The notes below the pieces were generated by a model. That model worked only from the letters and a program-made list of their open reading frames with translations. It searched no databases and was not told the DNA's origin. Position numbers and translations under genes: made by a program. From positions 496,001 to 560,000 of the forward strand of contig NBBA01000004.1 in assembly GCA_002794785.1 (NCBI GenBank): a DNA stretch of 64,000 nucleotides. The letters are read 5' to 3'. This document shows positions 1 to 12,675 of the stretch, one piece after another (positions within the stretch are counted from its first letter, which is position 1; the number at the start of each line of letters is the position of its first letter). The stretch is from Coniferiporia sulphurascens (lineage: Eukaryota; Basidiomycota; Agaricomycetes; Hymenochaetales; Hymenochaetaceae).

Positions 1-90
1 GTCTGTGATAGGTTAGACGAAGCCTAGGTAAAACAAGATCTTCTGAATGGTGCGCTTTGATGATACAGCTTCCTTGTCAATGACTCAATA

Positions 91-2444
91 TTACAACCAG
101 AGATCGAAATGCTCGATGACACGCTTCATTACATCTTCTGCATGCTTCTTCTCCGTAAACCTGAAATCAAATAAGTTAATTCTTGGCACCAAGGTGAAAA
201 GGGGAAATCGGAGGAAACGCACGAATGGGGCTCGCGCGGATAGATTACGAGCTGCGCACGTTCTGGGTACTTGGAGCGTCGGCGCAGGCCACGGAAGAAC
301 GAGATGCCCTGTGTTGCAGGTACACGCTTGTCCTTTTCACCGTGCAATATAAGCACAGCGGACTCCACATCCGCGACACGTCCAATCGGACTCCCGTTTA
401 GATCGACCCGCTTCGTAAGGACAGGCGTATCCCATGGTGCGCACCCGCCGACATCAGCCTATGCAGACAAATGAGTTACATGGGGAGGAGGACCCAACAA
501 CGGACCCACCGGGGTATCTGGTAAGTCGGACTCGGCGACCATTTGGCCCCAATCGCTGATGCCTGCGCCCATGACGGCCGCTTTGAAGCGATTCTTCGTT
601 GCGGTGACGCCCCACGCGGTCATAAATCCGCCAAAACTCCACCCGCCAATGCCCAGGCGGCCAGGGTCCGCGAAGCCCCGTCCGATCGCGGCATCGAGCA
701 TACTCACACAGTCCGCCCAGTCGAGTGTGCCCGCACCGCCGTGCGCTACGCGCGCGAATTTCGAACCGTGTCCTTGACCTTGTTTGAAAGTCAAACGGTC
801 GTGTAAATACCGCTGGCCTTCGTGATGTTTGCAAGTGAACTTTGAATCGCACTAACCTCCTCTGAAATTGGGGGAAATGACCAGATACCCCCGCGCGGCG
901 AGCAGGAATTCCCAAAATGCGAAAAGGGGTTCGTACCCGAGTGTAACCCGCCTATCGTTTTTATTAGTAACTAAGGTTTCCTGAGCCGGCCGAGAAAGCT
1001 ATATAAAACTTACCAGTACGGCCCTAGTGGGGCGAAGCAGAAGCGTAAAAGACGTCGGCATTTACTGAACAACGGCATAAGAAACAGGGCCGGACTCACC
1101 GCCATGTGCAAGCATAACGGTGGGAAGCGGCTTGTTTGGTTTAGATCCTGTTTCACCGGGAGGGAAGACAATAACACCATCAAGCTTCGTCCCATCCTCA
1201 GCATTCCAATAAAAGGCTTCTGTATGCAAAGTTGGAACATCCTCCATCCACCGCAAATGCGAAGACAACTTCGTCACCAGTTTACACGCTTTTGTACGAT
1301 CGTTTGTAATTCCGGTCCATACGTTTGGTGATTCTTTTTTCACTGCCGAACTTTTGATAACAGCGAGAACAATCGCCCCATCTGCACGACAGCGGACGTC
1401 CCAGAGGGCCCCGGGATAACTGATGGCTTCATCTGACGTTTCGTACAACGTGAATAGGATTTTTGGTTCGGAGCCTTTCACGTCAAGCACATCAATGCGT
1501 GTGCCCAAGCCCGTAGCAACATCCACAGCGACAAGCCCATCGCTTTTTATGTCCTTGACGCCCGCCGCGCAATCCACTTCTCCGTAAAGTTGTGTAGTGA
1601 GTGCAAAATCGTGTGCTGAGTGAACAAAAATGGACGAGGAATCAATTCGATGAGCGGGTGTGACTCTTTGAATATCAACAATTTTCCCATCCGGCATCGC
1701 GCAAATTCTCGATGCAGTTCGTGGATATGTGCCAATGACTTGAGCACTTGAGCCTACCGAGATCCCAATACGCTGGAGTGGTATCTCTTCTTCACTAAAC
1801 TCAAACTCTGGCTGGCGCCACACAGCGAAAATGATCTCCTTGCTATCAGGTGTCCAGGTGAAGTCGAAGACGTGCTTATCCCGGGAAACGTCCAGGGTAC
1901 GCACAGTTCTAGATGCGAAGGTGTACAGCCTTAGTCGCTCGAAGGTACGTCTGTCGCCGAAAACCATAGCGTCGTCCTTATCCTTCTCACGTTGCTCATC
2001 TTCTGGTGTTGATTCGTCCGCACTCGTGAAGACGAGGTAACGTCCGTCGGGAGACAACTCGAACATAGATACCCTCTTCTTGTTATCCTTTCCGAAGAGA
2101 GGAAATGCCTCTCCTCCGGCTATATTGATAGAGTAAATCTGGAGAGGGCCCCCGGCCTTGTGCCTGTCCGAGAGGAAAATGATCCTCTGTCCGTCTGGAT
2201 GGAACTGGGCAGCAGTATCGTTGAATAGATCAGATGTGAACTGTTTCGCACTGCCCGCGGTATCCACATCGGCAAGCCAGATCGCACTGGTCTTGTACTC
2301 GCCAGAATTGTAAGCAGGACTTACGGTGTAAAGGACTCTCGATGCATCTGGGGAAAGTTTGATTCCACTGAGTTGCTCTGAGTCGGCCACCTTACTTGGC
2401 GTGAAGCCAGATTCCGGACCAGATTGAGGGAGTCCGGGAGCCAT
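91..2444 (-). CDS. S9 family serine peptidase, copy A (DPP5/acylaminoacyl-peptidase-like)
   Basis: Serine peptidase of the prolyl oligopeptidase family S9, predicted to cleave dipeptides or acyl-amino acids from peptide N-termini. Six exons join in phase: 2444-1100, 1023-1014, 951-857, 778-510, 458-223 and 160-91, giving about 674 residues. Exon 1 encodes a propeller-like N-terminal domain with repeated SPDG/TPDSKE blades. The C-terminal alpha/beta hydrolase has the oxyanion motif HGGPYW, the nucleophile in GGWSFGG, Asp in HGEKDKRVP and His in EPHS, so the catalytic triad is complete. Exon 2 is only 10 nt and lies inside HGGPYW. No signal peptide is visible, so a cytosolic enzyme is inferred. 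It is the first of three tandem paralogues. Family assignment is firm; the exact substrate is not known. Confidence 0.9.
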
Positions 2445-3421
2445 TAATCAATCGCACGGAGTAGAACAGACACAACGAGTAGTACTGAGTGCGGTTCCCT
2501 AGGAAGCGTTATCTTCCAGTGCGCCCCGCGTGGTGGTCCAATGTGCTTGAGAGCTAAGGGTGGCTCGAGGCACGACGCCTGACTCACTGTTATAAGCCGC
2601 CATCACGGAACCGTGTGTTTCCCATATGAATAATAATCTTCTTTAAATAGTTTCTGCATCGATAGTGAAGAAACTTCTTAGCTTAAGCTCTCTAGGAGAC
2701 TATGGCGAGTAAGTCCAACGTCTGAAGTAGCATTAGCATACTAGGCAATTGTGATAACGAGTTGCAGTCTTAACAGCATGAGAGTGCTACTGTAAACTTG
2801 AACTTGAACTTGTCTCGTCTTATCAGCAAAGAGAAAGTCGGACGTTACGTAATTATTCACACGGTCGCTGGAGAAATATTTTAAACTATTTTACTCTTTA
2901 GTATTTGTTTTCAATCGGTTCGTCCGCTGTTCAGGACGGTTCATAGCAGCCAGACGATTGGGGCAACTCGTGAAAACTTGCATTTATCACTTAGCACAAG
3001 TTATAATTCGTCTGTGAGGCTCGATGATTTAACCCAGAACCCAAGCTTCCGGAGAATTCGCACTGGATGACAAGGACGGTGGGGATTCTTTGGAACGCAG
3101 TCTACTCAGTACTGCACCTATTACCCCGTCTTGTTCTCCCTAAGGGAAATCCCTTTAAATGTTGCTTTGCTCGCCGTGTTTTCCCGACCCTTTCCTCTTT
3201 TTTAAATTTTATTCTAATGTTCGTCCTCTCCTTGTGTTGACACAAATCCAGCTATTCCCACATCCATTTTGCGCGCCGTCTCGGACATTCGGGCATTCAA
3301 CCGTAGCGATTCGCGTTATCCTACATTCCCAAGTTCGTAATTGGTTAATGAGGACAAAATAAAACAAGATCCTCGGGATGGTGCGTTTTGGTGATACAGC
3401 CTCCTTGTCAACGACTCAATA
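2445..3421. other. spacer between peptidase copies A and B
   Basis: No gene seen. The sequence is recognisably related to the spacers upstream of copies B and C: it shares the segments around the cat-agcagcc motif near 2943 and the CAGTCTACTCAGTACT segment near 3099. The duplicated unit therefore includes promoter and flank, not just the coding region. Confidence 0.6.
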
Positions 3422-5762
3422 TTACAACCAGAGATCGAAATGCTCGATGACACGCTTCATTACATCTTCTGCATGCTTCTTCTCCGTAAATCTGAAAACA
3501 AATGATTTAGTTCTTTTCACCAGGGAGGAATGAGAGAATACAGGAATTCACCCGTGGGGCTCGCGCGGATAGATCACGAGCTGAGCGCGCTCTGGGTACT
3601 TGGAGCGTCGGCGCAGGCCACGGAAGAACGAGATACCCTGTGTTGCAGGTACGCGCTGATCCTTTTCTCCATGTAATATAAGCACAGCGGACTCCACATC
3701 CACAACATGCCCAATCGGACTACCATTTAGATCGATCCGTTTCGTGGGGATATGCGTATCCCATGGTGCACAACCGCCGAGATCGGCCTATGCAAACAAA
3801 TCAGTTATATGAGAGGTAGGCTCGACAACGGACGCACCTCGAACTCCGGCAAGTCGGACTCGGCAGCGATCTGACCCCAGTCGCTGACGCCTGCGCCCAT
3901 GACGCCCGCTTTGAAGCGATTCTTCGTTGCAGTAACACCCCACGCAGTCATGAAACCGCCCTGGCTCCACCCACCGATACCCAGACGGCTGGGGTCCGCA
4001 AAGCCGCGCTCGATCGCGGCGTCAAGCATGCTCGCGCAATCCGACCAGTCGAGCGTGCCCATACCGCCATGGGCTGCGCGCGCGAATTCCGAACCGTGTC
4101 CTTGACCTTGTTGGAAAAGCAAAGGGCCGTGTGAGTAAGACTGGCTTCCACGATTTAAAAAAAATTGGCACTGCAATCGCACTAACCTCCTCTGTAATTG
4201 GGGGAAATGACGAGATACCCGCGCGAGGCGAGCAGGAATTGCCAACCCGCAAAAGAGGGTTCATACCCAAATGTAATCCGCCTATCGTTATATTAGTGAC
4301 TGCTACTTCCCGAGCCATCTGAGGAAGCTATGAAAAAGTAACACACCAGTACGGCCCTGGTGAGGCGAAGCAGGAGCATAGTAAAGGTCGGCATCCACTG
4401 CTTAACATGAAGGTCGGACTTACCGCCGTGTACAAGCATAACAGTGGGAAGCGGCTTGTCCGGTTTAGACCCCGTTTCGCCAGGAGGGAAGAAAATGACG
4501 CCGTCGAGCTTCGTTTTATCCTCGGCATCCCAATAAAAAGCTTCTGTACGCAACGTTGGGACATCTTCCATCCACTGCAAATGCGAGGACAACTTCGTCT
4601 CTAGTTTACACGCTTTTGTACGATCGTTTGTGATTCCGATCCATACATTTGGTGGTTCCTTTTTCACTGCCGAACTCTTGATAACAGCGAGAACAATTGC
4701 TCCATCAGTACGACAACGGATGTCGTAGAGAGCGTAACCGATGGCTTCATCTGACGTTTTGTATAACGTGAAGACGACTTCCGGTTTGGAACCTTTCACG
4801 TCAAGCACATCGATGCGTGTGTCCAAACCTGTAGCAATATCGACGGCTACGAGCCCATCACCTTTTATGTCCTTAACGCCCACCGCGCAATCCACTTCTC
4901 CGTAAAGTTGTGTAGTGAGTGCAAAATCGTGTGCTGAATGGACAAAAATGGACGAGGAATCGGATAGACGAGCGGGTTCAACGCTCTGAATATCAACGAT
5001 TTTCCCATCTGACATGGGGCAGATCCTCGATAGCATTCGTGGGTATATGCCGATGGTCTGCACACTTGAGCCTATTGGAGTCCTAATACGTTGGAGCGGT
5101 GTCTCCTCTACAATAAACTCAGGCTCTGGCTGTCGTCGCACTGCGAAAATGATCTCCTTGCTATCGGGTGTCCAGGTGAAGTCGAAGACGTGCTTGTCCT
5201 TGGAAACGTCTAGGGTGCGCACGGTTCCAGACGCGAAAGTGTACAGCCTTAGTCGCTCGAAGGCACGTTTGTCACCGAATACTAGAGCGTCGTCTTTGTC
5301 TTTTTCACGTTGTTCATCTTCTGGTGTTGGCTCGTCCGCACTTGCGAAGGCGAGGTGACGACCGTCAGGAGACAATTCAAACATGGATACTTTCTTCTTG
5401 TTATCCTTGCCAAAGAGGGGGGACGCTTCTCCTCCGGCTATACTAATGGAGTAAATCTGGAGAGGGCCCCCGGCCTTGTGTCTATCCGAGAGGAAAATAA
5501 CCCTCTGTCCGTCCGGATGGAACTGGGCAGCAGTATCGTTGAATAGACCAGATGTGAACTGCTTCGCGCTTCCCGCGGTGTCCACATCGGCAAGCCAGAT
5601 TGCACTGGTGTTGTGCTCGCCAGACTTGTAAGCAGGACTTACGGTGTAAAGGACTCTCGATGCATCTGGGGAAAGTTTGATTCCACTGAGTTGCTCTGAG
5701 TCGGCCACCTTACTTGGCGTGAAGCCAGATTCCGGACCAGATTGAGGGAGTCCGGGAGCCAT
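3422..5762 (-). CDS. S9 family serine peptidase, copy B
   Basis: Second tandem copy, about 672 residues. The same six exons are present: 5762-4424, 4356-4347, 4281-4187, 4106-3838, 3787-3552 and 3491-3422. All splice phases match copy A and the 10-nt microexon GGCCGTACTG is identical. Nucleophile motif GGWSQGG, Asp motif HGEKDQRVP and His in EPHG are intact. The first ~45 residues (start MAPGLPQSG) and the 5' flank match copy A, whereas exons 4-6 and the 3' flank are almost identical to copy C. This points to mosaic descent by unequal crossing over or gene conversion. Exon 4 ends PEFE where copy A ends PDTP. Confidence 0.9.
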
Positions 5763-7271
5763 TAATCAATCGCACGGAGTAGAACAGTTACGACGAGTAG
5801 TGCTGAGTGCGGTTCTCCAGAAAGCGTTATCTTCCAGTGAGCCTTGCGCAGTGGGTCCAATGTGCTCGAAAGCTGAGAGTGCCCCAAGGATAAGGCAACG
5901 CTTCGCCTGACTCACTGTTATAAGCCGTCACCATGGAACCGTGATGTGTTCCCCATGTGTACACTATGTCAATCTTCTTATCTTCATTGAATAGGTTTTC
6001 GGCATCAATAGTGAAGAAACTCCTTTGCTTCAGCTTTCTAGGTAACTATGTCGAGTAAGGCTGTCATGAGCATAAGCAAATGTGGTAACAAGCTGCAGTC
6101 TCGATGGCATGATAAATTGATAATGCTACTGTGACTTGTCATTATCAAAGAGAAATTTGAGAAAGTCGGACTTTACGTAACCATTCACACGGTCGCTCGA
6201 GAGATATTTCATTATTTTCTCCCTCAACGTCTATTCTCAGGCAGTTCTTCCGCTTTTCAGGACAGCTCATAGCAGCCAGACATTTGGCGTAACTTGGGAA
6301 AATTGGGATTGGTCATTAGCGCAAGGTTGACATTCGTCTGTGGGGCGATAGAGAATCGGGATGCAATTATCAAGCAACATGATTCAACCCAGAGCCCAAG
6401 CTTACGGAAAATTCGCGGTAGATGACAAGGACAGTGGAGACATGGAAAACGCAGTCTACTCAGTACTATCCATGTATATTTCTTGCGCCTGTCTTAAGTT
6501 TACTCTCTCAATCCACCAGAAACTGTATGGCCGGAGGGGCCGATGACGATAGGCCGCCGTGCAGAAGAAGAAGAAAACAGAAACTTAAAAGTAGCTACAG
6601 CCTACAAGTAGTCTTCTAAAACAATCAATAGTTATTAGAACGGGCGAGCACACGAATGGGACATTCACCTGGGACAAACTCTGAATGCCTGGCTAGGTCC
6701 GGCCACGCAAATTTGGTACATGACCGTTTCAGCAAAGACTTATTTTCCTCCTTGCGAGACCTAGTCTTGCATTCGAATGTTTTTAATATGGAAGTGGAAA
6801 GGCTAGTATGAGCAGCCAAGGTGGCGCTGGAACAGGGGAGCCTCCTTACACAAACAGGGCATAATGGAGAAATATGAAGGTCGAAGATGCTAATCTCGGA
6901 AGCTTTGGAGGAGTCTGGGTTTCGCCTTCGTTTAATTATGAGGCAGCCGACATTTTGTGATCTCCTGGACACGATTGAGAACATCGTCTACGAAGATACA
7001 GTCTCTATCTCTTTTTTCGTTTCTTTGCAGGATTTAGTGTAGGTTTGCATTTGTACTTTTATACAACAACTATTTATTCAGATGAAGTTTTCTTCATATT
7101 TCACTATTTCTACATTCATTAGCGCTCTGACTCGGACATTTGGATATTCAACCGTGGCGATTCATATTATAGTACATTCCCCAGTTCGTGATTGGTTAAA
7201 GAGGCAAAATGAAACAAGATCCTCGGGATGGTGCGTTTTGGTGATACAGCCTCCTTGTCAACGACTCAATA
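5763..7271. other. spacer between peptidase copies B and C
   Basis: No convincing gene. The first half is homologous to the spacer 5' of copy A. A segment at about 6625-6985 is diverged but alignable with 10138-10470 upstream of copy C (shared around the GCAGCCGACATTTTGT / GCAACCGACATCTTGT motif). An open reading frame on the minus strand here is not conserved between the two copies and is probably fortuitous. Confidence 0.5.
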
Positions 7272-9621
7272 TTACAACCAGAGATCGAAATGCTCGATGA
7301 CACGCTTCATTACATCTTCTGCATGCTTCTTCTCCGTAAATCTGAAAACAAATGATTCAGTTCTTTTCACCAGGGAGGAATGAGAGAATACAGGAACTCA
7401 CCCGTGGGGCTCGCGCGGATAGATCACGAGCTGAGCGCGCTCTGGGTACCTGGAGCGTCGGCGCAGGCCACGGAAGAACGAGATACCCTGTGTTGCAGGT
7501 ACGCGCTGATCCTTTTCTCCATGTAATATAAGCACAGCGGACTCCACATCCACAACATGCCCAATCGGACTACCATTTAGATCGATCCGTTTCGTGGGGA
7601 TATGCGTATCCCATGGTGCGCACCCGCCGAGATCGGCCTAGACAAACGAATCAGTTACATGGAAAGGAAGGTTCGACAACGGACGTACCTCAAATTCCGG
7701 CAAGTCGGACTCGGCGGCGATCTGACCCCAGTCGCTGACACCCGCGCCCATGACGCCCGCCTTGAAACGATTCTTCGTCGCGGTAACGCCCCACGCAGTC
7801 ATGAAACCGCCCTGGCTCCACCCACCGATACCCAGACGGCTGGGGTCCGCAAAGCCGCGTTCTATTGCGGCGTCGAGCATGCTCGCGCAGTCCGACCAGT
7901 CGAGCGTGCCCATGCCGCCCTGGGCTGCGCGCGCGAATTCCGATCCATGACCTTGACCTTATTTGAAAAGCAAAAGGCCGCGTGAATATTGCGGGCCTTC
8001 GTGATGTTTGTAAATGACTTTGCCATCGCACTAACCTCCTCGATAATTGGGGGAAATGACGAGATACCCGCGTGAGGCGAGCAGGAATTGCCAACTCGCA
8101 AAAGAGGGCTCGTATCCAAATGTAATCCGCCTAACATTTTATTAGTGGCTGCTGTTTCCCGAGCAACCCAAGGAAGTTATAAAAAAGTAACACACCAGTA
8201 CGGCCCTGGTAAGGCGACGTAGGAGCATAGTAAAGAACGGCTTTCACTGCGTAACAGAATTAGAGATGAAGGACAGGCTCACCGCCGTGTACAAGCATGA
8301 CGGTGGGAAGCGGCTTGTTCGGTTTAGACCCCGTTTCGCCAGGAGGGAAGAAAATGACGCCGTCGAGCTTCGTTTTATCCTCGGCATCCCAGTAAAAAGC
8401 TTCTGCGCGCAACGTTGGGACATCTCCCATCCACTGCAAATGCGAGGACAACTTCGTCTCTAGTTTACACGCTTTTGTACGATCGTTTGTGATTCCGATC
8501 CATACATTTGGTGGTTCCTTTTTCACTGCCGAACTCTTGATAACAGCGAGAACAATTGCTCCATCAGTACGACAACGGATGTCGTAGAGAGCGTAACCGA
8601 TGGCTTCATCTGACGTTTTATATAACGTGAAGACGACTTCCGGTTTGGAACCTTTCACGTCAAGCACATCGATGCGTGTATCCAGGCCCGTAGCAATATC
8701 CACAGCGACGAGCCCGTCGCTTTTTATGTCCTTGACGCCCGCCGCGCAATCCACTTCTCCGTAAAGTTGTGCAGTGTGTTTAAAATCGTGTGCTGAGTGG
8801 ACAAAAATGGACGAGGAATCGGATAGACGAGCGGGTTCAACGCTCTGAATATCAACGATTTTCCCATCTGACATGGGGCAGATTCTCGATGGCGTTCGTG
8901 GGTATATGCCGATGGTCTGCGCACTTGAGCCTATTGGAATCCCAATACGTTGGAGCGGTGTCTCCTCTTCACTAAACTCAGGCTCTGGCTGTCGTCGCAC
9001 TGCGAAAATGATCTCCTTGCTATCGGGTGTCCAGACGAAGTGGAAGACGTGCTTGTCCTTGGGGACGTCCAGGGTACGCACAGTTCCTGACGCGAAGGTA
9101 TATAGTCTTAGTCGCTCGAAGGCGCGTTTGTCGCCGAATACTATAGCGTCGTCCTTGTCTTTCTCACGTTGCTCATCTTCCGGTGTTGGCTCGTCCGCAC
9201 TCGCGAAGGCGAGGTAACGACCGTCAGGAGACAATTCAAACATGGATACTTTCTTCTTGTTATCCTTGCCAAAGAGGGGGGATGCTTCTCCTCCGGCTAT
9301 ACTAATGGAGTAAATCTGGAGGGGACCCCCGGCCTTGTGCCTGTCCGAGAGGAAAATGATCCTCTGTCCGTCCGGGTGGAACTGGGCAGCAGTATCGTTG
9401 AATAGACCAGATGTGAACTGTTTTGCACTGCCCGCCGTATCCACATCGGCAAGCCAGATTGCACTGGTGTTGTGCTCGCCGGACTTGTAAAGTGGTTTCA
9501 CGGTGTAGAGGACTTTCGATGCATCTGGGGAAAGTTTGATGCCGTTCAGTTGCTCCGAGTCCGCCACTTTACTCGGCGTGAAGCCAGATTCTAGAGCGGA
9601 TTGAGGAAGTTCGGACACCAT
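7272..9621 (-). CDS. S9 family serine peptidase, copy C
   Basis: Third tandem copy, about 672 residues, exons 9621-8283, 8205-8196, 8130-8036, 7957-7689, 7637-7402 and 7341-7272. Phases, microexon and catalytic motifs (HGGPYW, GGWSQGG, HGEKDQRVP, EPHG) are conserved, so all three copies look functional. The N-terminus differs from A and B (starts MVSELPQSA), while the 3' exons and the roughly 120 bp after the stop are nearly identical to copy B. The putative role is the same as the other copies; separate regulation is possible because the 5' flank has diverged most. Confidence 0.9.
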
Positions 9622-10831
9622 CGTTTATAATCGATCGCAGAGTAGCACGGTACGGTGAAGACAGTGAGAGGACCTGTCCTACAGGTGTGTCCTGCGTGGT
9701 GGGTTCGAGTTCAATGGGCTTGGAAGCTGCAGTGAGAAATAATTCTAGTTAAGCACTGCCTCTGCACCCCATATGTAAATATCCTTTAGTAAAGAAGAAA
9801 CTTCTCTGCTTTGGCTTTTCAGCATGCTACGGTGGATAAGTCGTTGAAAGGCTAAACCGGATGAGCATTGGCAACTATTAAAACCAAAGGACTCGGAGTC
9901 TCAACAGCAGTGCTACCGTAACCTGCCACTGCAGTGCTGCCAGTGCCTCTCATTTTGGTCTTACGTAATCATATACCCGGTCGCTCGAAAAATATTTCAT
10001 TAAATTCTTTTCTCAGCACTTGTCTTAAGGCGTTTCGTCCGCTTTCCACAGTTGAGACGGTCTGACTTGAAACTGCACAATAACCGAGACAGCCCATAGC
10101 AGCCAATCGCCTGGAACTCTGAGAGCAGCAAAAGCGATTAGGATTGTCCGTTTATCTTTCGCTTGGGAGCTCTCGATATGCAATGAAGTAACCCGACATT
10201 TCGTCCGAGATCGATACACGAAAACAAAAGACTGGCCAGCTTATTTTCCTGATTACAAAACCCGGTCTTGCATCCTTCCAAAGATAGAGGAGGGAGAGGG
10301 TAGGTGGATAAAAGACCGAATATGAGCGGCCAGGACGGCGGAAAGATTTTTGTATCAGTGAAACGGGGGAGGCTCCTTGAATATGTAGTTGCACGTAGCC
10401 GATCCCTGAAGCTCTCGAGGAGGTTGGTTTTTCCTTCGGTATGATTACGAAGCAACCGACATCTTGTCATGCCCTTCCCATGTGCGACTTGCGCAGCCGA
10501 CGGAGAGGCAGCTTCAGGCTTGCGAGAAGATCGCGTGGCGACGGACCGCAGGCCCTTGTTCAGTCTGTCCGGTCCTTTCTTCGCTGGCTTGGGCCGTGCT
10601 CGCAGCAGCAGACACTGCGGTTACATCGAATACCACCAACGCCCGCGTCCACATCCGTTTTTATCTGTTTGCGACGTGACACTGGAAAAGATAACACACC
10701 AGCAACGCGCGGGCTATCGGCCTGAGCGTCCGAAGAATCCGTACTGACATCCCACCGGGGAAGGAATGGGGCAGATGGGCGCATAAAGGTTGATTGGGTG
10801 CTAGACACTGACATACTGATGCTGTCGTCTT
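9622..10831. other. spacer 5' of peptidase copy C
   Basis: No gene supported. It contains the most diverged version of the duplicated 5' flank, then about 360 bp before the ankyrin-protein gene. Short plus-strand ORFs at 10441-10747 are rich in Cys/Arg but do not form a proper zinc cluster. An exon of the ankyrin gene C-terminus could extend into 10560-10831, but I cannot show it. Confidence 0.4.
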
Positions 10832-11729
10832 TCATGCAAACCCGCCAGTGCGCGTGCGTTGCAGGGTGAGTATATCCGGTCTTGCACCCTTGTCCAAGAA
10901 ATACTCCACAATGTCGCGTGCATCCGCCTCCACGGCCAACCGCAGCATCGCTGTCGTCACTTCCAGTCGGTCGGTAAGTCGCCTACGCTTCGTGCTTTTC
11001 TTCTTGGTCTCTGCCTTCGCAGGACTGCTTGCGCCGTCCCCAACTTTCCCGAAGCTTCTGCTACCCGCATTATTCACTTCATCATCGTCGTCGGTACGCT
11101 CGACAAGCATACGAACGAGCGCGAGGTCACGCTTTTTAATTGCAATGCGTACGGCGAGCGCGTCTTTCGGCTTCGGGGATGCCCCATGCTTCAATAGAAA
11201 CTCCACAAGTGGGCGGAACCCCACGTATACTGCGCGCGAAAGCGCATAACCATCGTGTGAGTTTGCATTGGGTGAACATATGCGTGCGTTCGTGTACAGA
11301 TACCGGAGAAAAGGAAGCGGGGCGTCAGAAGACGCCCAAGGTATCGTACGAGAGCCAAGGACTTTGAAAAGCCTGCGTGGAAGTTGAGGCTGATTATCAT
11401 GCTGGTCTTGGGTTTTTGGCGAAAGACGCAGGACGCCGTCCAACACATCTTCAGAGCAAATGGGAAATTGTAGGGCGTATGTGATCAGGTCTCTTCTGAC
11501 TGGCTGAGACAAAAAACGCCGGAAGACATAATCTGCGCGATAAGAGGAGTGGGTAGCCTTGAATATATCCAGCATCCGTCTATTTACAAGCGGAAGGCTC
11601 TCGCTCAAGGCGATGAGCTGGACCTCGTAGATGAGCTGTGATACAATCACTATTTAGTGGGAAAAGCACAAGGACACGCATTCGACTGACCTCTACGGGG
11701 AGCTTTTCTAGCTCTGAAATTGGGCTCAT
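10832..11729 (-). CDS. F-box-like / ankyrin-repeat protein
   Basis: Two exons, 11729-11691 and 11635-10832, joined in phase 0, give about 280 residues. The intron uses the acceptor after TATCACAG, which creates the N-terminus MSPISELEKLPVELIYEV, a typical F-box-like start (LPVEL). The middle holds ankyrin-type helices (LVEFLLKHGA, LVRMLVER, IVEYFLDKGARPD) separated by an acidic stretch and a basic KKKSTKRRR segment that could be a nuclear signal. A role as a substrate adaptor or scaffold is inferred only. The C-terminal end GGFA followed by TGA may be genuine or may hide a last intron. Confidence 0.7.
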
Positions 11730-12675
11730 TCTCCTCTTTCCTCTGGTTTAACGCAGACTGCTGCAAGAACAGGGCTTCGCCAGCAAGGCCCTTTCTATAG
11801 GAGTCGGTTTGGCTACAGGTTTAGGCACAGAAAATCTCAGTGAAAGCAATTTCAGGTTCACATGTCACGTTAGTGCATTAGTCAGCAAGCATCCAGCTTC
11901 TTATTTTCGGGTTTAAGTGAGGTATCACATCGCTCAAATGCAAGGTGGCGCAAGTTCCTCAGTGTAGATTCGCGATGTGTTCAATCAAGGCTATAAAGCT
12001 TTGCACTGCCGTCCGTAAAAGCCCTGAACATTCATAACCAGGATACGAGCCAGACTGAGCAGGAAACACAAACTCTAAGCTTAAAGATATAATAACCACT
12101 GAGCCAGAGTTATGCGGGTGACCACCACATCATTATATAGTAATCCCGTCAGCTTTTCAAGTAAAAGAGATAGGTAAGACAAGACGACCTCACAAGGGCG
12201 CGCAAAGGCGCACCTGCATCGCCGTTAGGTCGATAAGCCATCTCGCATCCCGGCGGCCAGGCTGCACGACTGGTAGACGAGGCCAGAGTCGGTGGGAGGA
12301 GATAAATGGGTCATTCTATCGACGCCGAGTTCGATTGACCATAGAGGACAGAAGAAGATCCACTTATGCGAGCTAGAATGGCCGTAGTTGTTGCTTTCGA
12401 GTTGATCGGAGCCGTCTACGCCGTGCGCACCCCATGCTTTTGTCGGGACTCGAGACGGGAAGCAGTGGACAGCATAGCGAGCCTTTCAAATCGTGAAGTG
12501 GCTTGGCCTCTGGGTGCTTCGTCGCAGTCGAGGCCACCGGCTTGGCACGCTCCGTCACCATAACATTCGGCACCGCGGCTGAAAGCGGGGCCAACGGATA
12601 TAGAACTCGACATTTTCCTTTGTCATTCGGTGGGGGCTTCGAAGTATTAGTACGCGCAGGAGATATCGAAAGTGA
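11730..12675. other. intergenic region
   Basis: I see no gene, repeat or RNA here. The ORFs present are short, overlap on both strands and lack conserved motifs or matched splice sites. Confidence 0.4.

Larger units (their letters stand above)
27..10470. repeat. three-unit tandem duplication carrying the S9 peptidase genes
   Basis: Units begin near 27, 3352 and 7200, each opening with a recognisable AAAACAAGATC(C/T)TC segment just 3' of the stop codon and ending with a homologous 5' spacer. Unit lengths are about 3.3, 3.8 and 3.3 kb. Which pair of copies is most alike changes along the gene (A=B at the 5' end, B=C at the 3' end). Confidence 0.8.

Noticed and set aside
9690..9730. GGTTCGAGTTC resembling a tRNA B box
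   Set aside because: No cloverleaf can be drawn around it, and the homologous peptidase-copy spacers lack it.
10441..10747. Cys/Arg-rich ORFs resembling a Zn2Cys6 cluster
   Set aside because: The cysteine spacing does not fit the C-x2-C-x6-C pattern in any frame, and no downstream exon extends it.
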